NCBI GenBank assembly: GCA_019694355.1
Contig: JAIBCB010000003.1
Span: forward strand, 1 to 64,000
DNA from: Pyrinomonadaceae bacterium
GTDB taxonomy: Bacteria; Acidobacteriota; Blastocatellia; Pyrinomonadales; Pyrinomonadaceae
Direction of reading: 5' to 3'
Length of the DNA: 64,000 nt
The notes below the pieces were generated by a model. It had not been told where the DNA came from. It ran no database searches and saw only the letters and a program-made list of their open reading frames with translations. The translations under genes were made by a program, and so were the position numbers. Within the stretch, counting starts at the first letter, position 1. Every line of letters starts with the position of its first letter. This document shows, one piece after another, positions 57,806 through 64,000 of the stretch.

Positions 57806-59308
57806 ATGGACTTTGGCCGCGCATCGGGGATACTCCTTCATCCGACATCGCTTGCCGGCCCTTTCGGGATCGGCGATCTTGGCGAGGAAGCATATAATTT
57901 CGTTGACGCTCTGGAGGCCGCCGGCCAGACGTATTGGCAGATCCTGCCGCTAGGGCCGACCGGTTGGGGCGATTCACCGTATCAATGTTATTCCGCGTTT
58001 GCGGGCAACACGCTGCTGATCTCGCCGGAAAAACTTCGCGACGACGGTCTGATATCGGACGACGTTCTGAGTAGCGTGCCGGCGTTCGATCCAATAAGGG
58101 TCGATTACGGCGCGGTCGCCGAATGGAAGGCAAATGTGCTGGCCGATGCGGCTTCGAAATTTGCGTCTGGAGCCTTTGAAGAGCTTCGTGCAGGCTTCGA
58201 CACCTTCTGCCGCGAGAATGCCTTCTGGCTCGAGGATTACGCACTCTATCGAGCATCCAGAACAGCTCACGGCGACAAGGCATGGTACGAATGGCCGGAA
58301 GATCTGCGTTTCCGACGGCCAAATGCTTTGAACGCCGCTCGCGGGATATTGAAGAATGAGATCTTTGCCCAAAAGTTCTATCAGTTCCTCTTCTTTCGTC
58401 AATGGAGCGAACTAAAGGCATATGCCGCCGAAAAGAACGTAAAATTCATTGGCGACATCCCGATCTTCGTCGCGCTCGATTCGAGCGATGTCTGGTGCAA
58501 TCAGGGCGAATTCAAACTGAATGCGGACGGTTCGCCGAAGGTCGTCTCTGGCGTCCCGCCGGATTTTTTCTCCTCGACAGGGCAGCTTTGGGGAAATCCG
58601 ATCTATGACTGGGATGCGATGGTCAAGGACGGATTCAGCTGGTGGATCGCACGGATCGCATGGACGCTCAAGGCGGTCGATGTCGTTAGGATCGATCATT
58701 TTCGCGGCTTTGAGGCCTGCTGGGAAGTGCCGGGCGAGAACAAGACCGCCGAAAAGGGCGCCTGGGTCAAGGCCGCGGGCGACGAGCTTTTCGCCGCGGT
58801 CGGGAAAAGCCTTGGCCATATTCCAATGATCGCCGAAGACCTAGGCTTCATTACGCCGGAGGTGATCACTCTTCGCGACAAATATGAGATCCCGGGAATG
58901 CGAGTTTTGCAGTTCGGCTTTGGCGGCAATCCGAATGACGACCACCTTCCGCATTCCTATATTCGCCATTGCGTCGCATACACCGGAACGCACGACAACG
59001 ACACCGCCGTCGGTTGGTTCAACGTAACGCGAAAACGCAAAACGACGGCAGATCAAGCGTCACTTGCACTCAAATATTTGAATGCAAAGCCTCGCGGAAT
59101 CAACTGGGATATGATCCGCGGCGTCTGGTCTTCTGTCGCTGACACGGCGATAGCGCCGATGCAGGACGTTCTGGGTTTAGGGAATGAAGCTCGGATGAAT
59201 CTTCCCGCGACGGTCGGGTCGAACTGGACGTGGCGAATGAAGGCGGGAACATTCTCCGAAAGATGCGTCGAACAGCTCGCCGAGATGACGAAGATCTACG
59301 GACGATAG
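57806..59308 (+). CDS. malQ: 4-alpha-glucanotransferase
   Basis: A 500-residue GH77 amylomaltase that transfers alpha-1,4-glucan segments between maltodextrins. It opens with G-I-L-L-H-P-T-S-L and G-D-L-G, has Q-I-L-P-L-G-P-T, the nucleophile Asp in V-R-I-D-H-F-R-G-F, the acid Glu in M-I-A-E-D-L-G, and Y-T-G-T-H-D-N-D. Length is canonical for the bacterial form. Its stop lies 2 bases from the convergent secreted-protein gene. Confidence 0.96.
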   Translation: MDFGRASGILLHPTSLAGPFGIGDLGEEAYNFVDALEAAGQTYWQILPLGPTGWGDSPYQCYSAFAGNTLLISPEKLRDDGLISDDVLSSVPAFDPIRVDYGAVAEWKANVLADAASKFASGAFEELRAGFDTFCRENAFWLEDYALYRASRTAHGDKAWYEWPEDLRFRRPNALNAARGILKNEIFAQKFYQFLFFRQWSELKAYAAEKNVKFIGDIPIFVALDSSDVWCNQGEFKLNADGSPKVVSGVPPDFFSSTGQLWGNPIYDWDAMVKDGFSWWIARIAWTLKAVDVVRIDHFRGFEACWEVPGENKTAEKGAWVKAAGDELFAAVGKSLGHIPMIAEDLGFITPEVITLRDKYEIPGMRVLQFGFGGNPNDDHLPHSYIRHCVAYTGTHDNDTAVGWFNVTRKRKTTADQASLALKYLNAKPRGINWDMIRGVWSSVADTAIAPMQDVLGLGNEARMNLPATVGSNWTWRMKAGTFSERCVEQLAEMTKIYGR

Positions 59309-59310
59309 GT

Positions 59311-62181
59311 TTAATGTCCGCAGCCGCAAGTGTAACCGTCGCTTACACTTAGGTCGTCCATAAAATCGCCCTCGACAACCCGCGAGTTCCCGATATCCGT
59401 ACCGAGCTGCCAACGGAGCTGCACTCGGTTTCCTGCTGCCGATGCGGGAAGCGTAGCGTTGACGGTTATCCATTCGGGCTGTTCGTTGATGCCGCTGCGG
59501 CCCGACCAACCAAGCCGACCGGCAAGCGGATTTTGACAGCAGGAGTCGATCAAGCCGTCATAACCGCCGCTCTGAAACGAACCGCCCGCGGCGAGAAAGT
59601 CCGCCCACGAGCCGTCGCCGATCTTGATCTCAAGCACGGTGCCGTCATAGAGACGATTCCGCAAAAAGGTCGTCTCGGTGTTGTAGTAGTGACGGTATGA
59701 CAGCCGGGCGTTCGAGCCCGTCACAAAGAACGTCGGCGAACTAAGCGTCGTCATTCCCCGCCCGCTCGAATCCGGCAGGTAAACACTCTTTCTGCCGGAC
59801 CATTGCTTGGAAAGGGTGATCGAACTTCTTCCGCCAAGATCGACCGATTCGCGACTCCATCTTTGCGGTAAGCCCGCGAGCGAGGTGCGGTCAAAATTCT
59901 CGTCGAAGATGATGCGAGGTGTCCCGACGCGAAGGATGTTGCCGAGGCTCGCGGTGAACGTGCCGGTCGAATCTGTTATTTGAAAATTAAGAGAAAGGAA
60001 ACCGCCGCATGGCCGGTTCGGATCAACGGTGAACGTGAATTGACGAGTTACCGCGGGCTGACCCGGAGTCAAGACACCATACGAAACAGGACCGCCTGCA
60101 TTCGTTACGCCACCCGAGTTCTGAAGCGTTGCCGTAACCTCGCCCGTCGCGACGTTGCCCGAATTTCGCAAAGATAGCGACACCGTCAGATTCTCGCCCG
60201 GATCGGGAACCGAATTTGTCCCGCAGCTTTCCGCATCGATCGCAAAAGCAGACGCGTTAACGATCGGGATCGGTTCCAATGCAAAGTTAACGATGCGGTT
60301 CTCTCCATCGCCGACGGTTACGACCGACATCGCGTCCGAATAGCCTGCGGCGCTCGCCGACAACGTCAATGAACCGGGCGGAAGAATAAGGTCGCTGTAT
60401 GCACCGGCTGCATTCGTTCCGCGGGAATAGACGCTCGTGGACACTATCGCACCTTTGATCGGCTGGCCTGTTACCGCATTCGTAACGACGCCGTTGATGT
60501 TCCCACGCGGCGGCGACGCACACTCGGGAAAACGGAAAGTGCCGATCCGCGTCAGCCACGTGAACTCGCTGAACTCCTGGCTTGCGAGCGTGTAGTATTC
60601 GCCGGTCGTCCAAAATGTGCAGTCATCATTCGGATCGACATTGATCGAGTTATAGTCGCCCCAGCGATAGCCGAAAGCCCGCTGAACGCCCGTGCCGTCG
60701 ATAAGCGACGCCTCAGCACGAAATGCGCCAACAGGCTCGCTCGCAAGCCTGCCTGTATATAAGATCGAAGGCTGTTTGTCGTCGCGAACGTAGTTGTATG
60801 AGACCGCGAGGTTCCCCTGATTGTCCTGTGCGACGCCGCCGATCCAACGTGAACTCGTCGCATCGCCGATCGTCGAACTGTCGCGGACGGTGAACGTCGC
60901 ACCGCTCTTTGACAATTCATGCACGCGAACTCCGGCCCGATATTCACCGGAGGTTGATGTGCGGACCGTTTGGTTCACCACGATCGTTTGGCGGTCGCCG
61001 AGGTTTCGATACGCCGCTCGATAGTTCACGCGGTCGCTGTTCGAATCAAGAAAGTCACCCGGCGCAGGCTGTCGAATATCGGCACGAAACTGTGGGCTTG
61101 TAGGATCAAATGGCGCGACCGCAAGCGGGCTCTCGGGCCGCTCGGTGAACGTTGACTGGGTCGGCTGCGCAAAGTCCGCATGAAGATCAAAGAGACGAAC
61201 TGCATCCGCCGCATCGCCGTATTCGTCCGCCGTGTAGCTAACGAATACATTCGGCGTTCCGGCGGGCGGCGGCGTCAGGCCGTCGAGATCCGAAGGAATC
61301 AGATTCCGGCGGCGTTCAGGCGAATCCGAAACCGTGTTGAAGTAAATGTAGCGAACGTTCGGTTCGCCCCGCAGCATCTTTGCACGATCGAACGCGAAAA
61401 TGCCGGCGCCGTTATAGTCGCTGCCCGTAAACTCCTCATCCGACATATAGTAGCCGTCTGGCCAGACGCCGAATTTCGAGAAATCGTTGAGCCGATTGTT
61501 CGGCATCACGAACTCCCAAAGGTAGTATTCGCCGGTCGGATCGCCCGTTCTAGAGAGAGCGATGAGCTGGCGGAATGGAGGGAAATTGTTGCAGTATTGC
61601 GAGATCAGCCAGCGGTCGGCAAGCTGATCGTACTGCACGATCGCGAGCCCGTCGTTCCTTAACGAACAAGGTGTGTTCAAGGGAGCAAAAAGATCGCTGA
61701 TCTTGAACGGCGGCGTCAGCGGCGTGCCTGCTTTGTCAAAAACACGCAGCAACGCATTGACCGCCTGAACATAGTGCCGCGGCCCAACATCGCCATTCAT
61801 ATCCGGCGGCAGGAAAAATAGTCCGTAGGCGTTGAGGTTGTCGTAGTTCGAAAGGCCGTCAAAGGAAAGGAGAGGCGACGGCATCGGCGTATCGAGAACA
61901 GATGCAGGCAGGCTCGTCGTTGACCTTTGAGCCTGAGGCTGTTTTGGCGAATGATCACCCACCTCGCGGATCTCAGGTTTTAGCGGCCTCGGGACATTCC
62001 TCGCTGCAAAATTCTTCACCGGTCCCGAAGAGGCATAAGCAACAGCGGTCCCAACAACAGGCTCTGACACCGAAATACGTGCCTTTCCGGCTTCGGCATT
62101 TGACGCACTGAGCTGCCAGGTCACAACTGCTGACAGAGCAAGGAATAGAGCAACGAAGCCAGTTTTTGATGCAGATCTCAT
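59311..62181 (-). CDS. Large secreted protein with carboxypeptidase-regulatory-like domain
   Basis: A 956-residue protein with an N-terminal signal peptide. The N-terminal half (residues ~100-560) has repeated propeller-like text (Y-D-Q-L-A-D-R-W-L-I-S-Q and G-V-W-P-D-G-Y-Y-M-S). A carboxypeptidase-regulatory-like beta domain follows (G-V-V-T-N-A-V-T-G-Q-P-I-K-G-A), then a CARDB-like segment (~650-740), and a C-terminal sandwich ending C-G-C-G-H. No catalytic motif is visible. Probably an extracellular or surface protein. Confidence 0.7.
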   Translation of the reverse strand: MRSASKTGFVALFLALSAVVTWQLSASNAEAGKARISVSEPVVGTAVAYASSGPVKNFAARNVPRPLKPEIREVGDHSPKQPQAQRSTTSLPASVLDTPMPSPLLSFDGLSNYDNLNAYGLFFLPPDMNGDVGPRHYVQAVNALLRVFDKAGTPLTPPFKISDLFAPLNTPCSLRNDGLAIVQYDQLADRWLISQYCNNFPPFRQLIALSRTGDPTGEYYLWEFVMPNNRLNDFSKFGVWPDGYYMSDEEFTGSDYNGAGIFAFDRAKMLRGEPNVRYIYFNTVSDSPERRRNLIPSDLDGLTPPPAGTPNVFVSYTADEYGDAADAVRLFDLHADFAQPTQSTFTERPESPLAVAPFDPTSPQFRADIRQPAPGDFLDSNSDRVNYRAAYRNLGDRQTIVVNQTVRTSTSGEYRAGVRVHELSKSGATFTVRDSSTIGDATSSRWIGGVAQDNQGNLAVSYNYVRDDKQPSILYTGRLASEPVGAFRAEASLIDGTGVQRAFGYRWGDYNSINVDPNDDCTFWTTGEYYTLASQEFSEFTWLTRIGTFRFPECASPPRGNINGVVTNAVTGQPIKGAIVSTSVYSRGTNAAGAYSDLILPPGSLTLSASAAGYSDAMSVVTVGDGENRIVNFALEPIPIVNASAFAIDAESCGTNSVPDPGENLTVSLSLRNSGNVATGEVTATLQNSGGVTNAGGPVSYGVLTPGQPAVTRQFTFTVDPNRPCGGFLSLNFQITDSTGTFTASLGNILRVGTPRIIFDENFDRTSLAGLPQRWSRESVDLGGRSSITLSKQWSGRKSVYLPDSSGRGMTTLSSPTFFVTGSNARLSYRHYYNTETTFLRNRLYDGTVLEIKIGDGSWADFLAAGGSFQSGGYDGLIDSCCQNPLAGRLGWSGRSGINEQPEWITVNATLPASAAGNRVQLRWQLGTDIGNSRVVEGDFMDDLSVSDGYTCGCGH

Positions 62182-62185
62182 CGGC

Positions 62186-62881
62186 TTAAGGCTCGCTCAA
62201 GATCACGATCTCGGCCTGTCGCTTCCTGTCGTCAAGAAAGCTCTCGATCCTCGCCGCGACCTTGTCTTCGACGAGCAAACTGTGGATCGAGGCCTTTTGC
62301 GATTCGAATGTCGGGATCACGACACCGGGCTGACGCCGCCGAAATTCAGGCACGTACGTGTCGTTGTAGAATTTCTGCTCTTCGTCCGCATTTACGATCA
62401 CGAATGACCGAAATCGAAAGTCGATAAAATTGTTGATCGCGACGCGTTTTGTGATGAGATCGACAAAATCATCATCTCTGACGGACGAAAATCCGACGGA
62501 ACGCAGCCGTTCCTCGAAAACGGCAGTGGACGGAAATCTCGACACGATAGCCCGTATCTCGGCTTGGATCTCTTCATCCGTCGGCTTTGTGCGAGGCAGC
62601 CTAAGTGCTTCTAACGCAAAGAGTTGTTGGTTTATGAGCGAATCAAGGGCAGTGTTCAGGTCTTCTCGTGACGGTGCCGTGAGCGATGACTTGGGCTGTA
62701 GGGCGAGCTGCCAAAGGATCTCGGAATAGAGGATCACCTCGGTCCTTACGCCATCCGAGACGGTCGCAACCGTTTTATCTACAACAGTTTGCCCGTGAGC
62801 ACTGCCAAGCGCCGCCAGTATGATCACAAGCGGGGCCGCGAATCGCAGAACCGACCGAAAAACTGCTTTTGAATGGGTCAT
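62186..62881 (-). CDS. SurA N-domain-like periplasmic protein
   Basis: A 231-residue protein from the ATG at 62881; the start at 62935 would put the hydrophobic segment too far in. A signal peptide (ending G-S-A-H-G-Q) precedes a helical SurA-N-like domain: I-L-Y-S-E-I-L-W-Q-L, A-L-D-S-L-I-N-Q-Q-L-F-A-L-E-A, and P-T-D-E-E-I-Q-A-E-I. No rotamase (PPIase) domain follows, so it would act only as a chaperone. It follows the large secreted-protein gene by 4 bases upstream, as one unit. Confidence 0.8.
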   Translation of the reverse strand: MTHSKAVFRSVLRFAAPLVIILAALGSAHGQTVVDKTVATVSDGVRTEVILYSEILWQLALQPKSSLTAPSREDLNTALDSLINQQLFALEALRLPRTKPTDEEIQAEIRAIVSRFPSTAVFEERLRSVGFSSVRDDDFVDLITKRVAINNFIDFRFRSFVIVNADEEQKFYNDTYVPEFRRRQPGVVIPTFESQKASIHSLLVEDKVAARIESFLDDRKRQAEIVILSEP

Positions 62882-63067
62882 TTGACCTATATTTTCGGCT
62901 GAAAACCGGCAAGTGTCAACGGAAATCCCGACCAAGTAAAATAGTTGACAAAACCGTTTAAATCCCTTTTAATAGAAAGGTGCTGATTCTTTGGCGGTTC
63001 CGCCAAAATAAGCACGATTCAACCTGGATTTCCGCTGACGTTCCCCGCCAGCCGCCCGACTTTACTA

Positions 63068-64000
63068 ATGCTTGCAGCTCAACGGCCGAAGAAAACTTCG
63101 AAGCCGGCGAATCCAACACTATCCGCGGAGGAAGCGGGCGACCTGCGATTTATCGCAGACCTTAGCCGCAGCCTTTTGCTCACAGTGCACCCAAAGAAGG
63201 TCGCTTCTCGCGTTGTCGAAGCGATCTGCGAGACGGGTGCATCCGGTTGTGTGTTTGCGGCCGAACTGCCTAACATTGGCTTGATCGCATGCTCCTCGGA
63301 CAACTCGACCTCTGTTGACCGCCGGCGGTTCGAAAGCTGGCTCTCTCTGCTTCCGCCGCAGGTCGGATATGTCGAGAAGCGTCCCGAGGAGTTTATGCTC
63401 TCCGGTGTGTCGGCCAAGGCTGAATACGTTTCTCCGCTTCGGATCGAAGGAGAGATACGCGGGGCGATCGTCACGGCCTTTGCCGATGGTACGGAACTGA
63501 CCGAAACGCGTATGCGTCTGCTCGATGCGATCACACAGGTCGCGGCCCTGAGCGTAAACCTTTCCGCTCATTACGAATCGACGATCAACAGCTCTATCGA
63601 TCAGGCTCGGCAAGAGCATCGCAAGTTTACCGAGGCTGTCCTCGATGCCCTTCCCGTTTCACTCTATGTCGTAGATCGCGACTACAAGATCGTGACGTGG
63701 AATCACCACCGAGAGATCGGCGAACAAGGCATCCCGCGTGATGTCGCGGTCGGCCGTGATATCTTCGCTGTCTTGGCCAAATATCCTGAAGATCGACTCA
63801 AACGTGAGTTCGAACGAGCTTTCAATACCGGAAAGATCGAGCGGATCGAACAGCAAACGGTCGACGATGACGGTGGAACCCGGCATTGGATGGTGAGCAA
63901 GATTCCCATGCGCAATGCCGAATCGGGCGAGATCACACACGTGATCACGGTCGGCGAGGACATCACCGTCCGCGTCGATGCGATGAACGCGATCAGCCGA
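63068..64000 (+). CDS. GAF/PAS-domain sensor protein (3' end outside window)
   Basis: A frame open from the ATG at 63068 to the right edge, 311 codons so far. A GAF-like domain (about residues 28-165, with L-R-F-I-A-D-L-S-R-S-L-L and F-A-D-G-T-E-L-T) is followed by a short coiled linker (Q-A-R-Q-E-H-R-K-F-T-E). A PAS domain begins A-V-L-D-A-L-P-V-S-L-Y-V-V-D-R-D, with the PAC end I-T-H-V-I-T-V-G-E-D-I-T. Such proteins are usually histidine kinases or diguanylate cyclases; the output domain lies outside the window. Confidence 0.85.
   Translation, partial: MLAAQRPKKTSKPANPTLSAEEAGDLRFIADLSRSLLLTVHPKKVASRVVEAICETGASGCVFAAELPNIGLIACSSDNSTSVDRRRFESWLSLLPPQVGYVEKRPEEFMLSGVSAKAEYVSPLRIEGEIRGAIVTAFADGTELTETRMRLLDAITQVAALSVNLSAHYESTINSSIDQARQEHRKFTEAVLDALPVSLYVVDRDYKIVTWNHHREIGEQGIPRDVAVGRDIFAVLAKYPEDRLKREFERAFNTGKIERIEQQTVDDDGGTRHWMVSKIPMRNAESGEITHVITVGEDITVRVDAMNAISR

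Overview
The window reads as chromosomal DNA from a Gram-negative, mid-to-high GC bacterium. The gene set (TonB-dependent receptor, OmpA-family, SurA-like and VWA proteins, a DUF1844 protein, M13 and M19 peptidases, quinol nitric oxide reductase, many toxin-antitoxin modules) best fits an Acidobacteriota of the Blastocatellia/Pyrinomonadales type. That placement is an inference from gene content, not a phylogenetic result. Most of the window is housekeeping and accessory metabolism in short, strand-switching transcription units. Both edges cut genes: an HD-domain hydrolase at the left and a GAF/PAS sensor at the right.

Layout. 1-8.6 kb: HD hydrolase, TonB-like protein, M13 peptidase, serS, a mazEF module overlapping a SLOG/MoCo-carrier-like gene, mazG, DUF1844 protein, PhnP-like hydrolase. 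8.6-18.5 kb: mostly minus strand, with membrane proteins, a Tle1-like hydrolase, a phosphotriesterase-family enzyme under a 16-bp palindrome, a GH20 enzyme, a TMEM175-like channel, MgtC, RidA, GNAT, RibD-type reductase, two VOC proteins and an Mpo1-like protein. 18.5-23.3 kb is the most dynamic accessory stretch: a broken trpF-like gene, a vapBC module with a palindromic promoter, a bacterial deoxyhypusine-synthase-like gene, an AT-rich DUF262 + HEPN gene pair, a vapC remnant and a relic of a second copy of the dhs 3' end. 23.3-30 kb: TonB receptor, Cys-rich small protein, norB and an M19 dipeptidase. 30-34.2 kb: two more toxin-antitoxin modules, an HNH-like gene, hldD (carrying an in-frame palindromic repeat) and ribF. 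34.2-54.8 kb: UbiB kinase, MprF-like transferase, NiCoT transporter, TatA, prolyl aminopeptidase, asnB, a REP-flanked RAYT transposase, glycosyltransferase, glycosylasparaginase, methyltransferases, TPR protein, thyA, OmpA- and VWA-domain proteins, trxB. 54.8-64 kb: PilZ protein, enoyl-CoA hydratase, tRNA-Ala(GGC), about 1.1 kb of repeat-rich non-coding DNA, malQ, a 956-residue secreted protein, a SurA-like protein and the sensor.

Three themes cut across the genes. (1) Four toxin-antitoxin modules plus fragments of a fifth; three of them appear to start with the -10 box six bases before the ATG, which predicts leaderless mRNAs, and the two with AbrB-type antitoxins share ATTAC...GTAAT operator half-sites. 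(2) Palindromic repeats of at least two families, one inside a protein-coding gene and one flanking its probable transposase. (3) Many intergenic blocks built from short iterated AT-rich words arranged as inverted repeats. The best candidate for an undescribed system is the DUF262 + HEPN pair at 20.9-22.8 kb.
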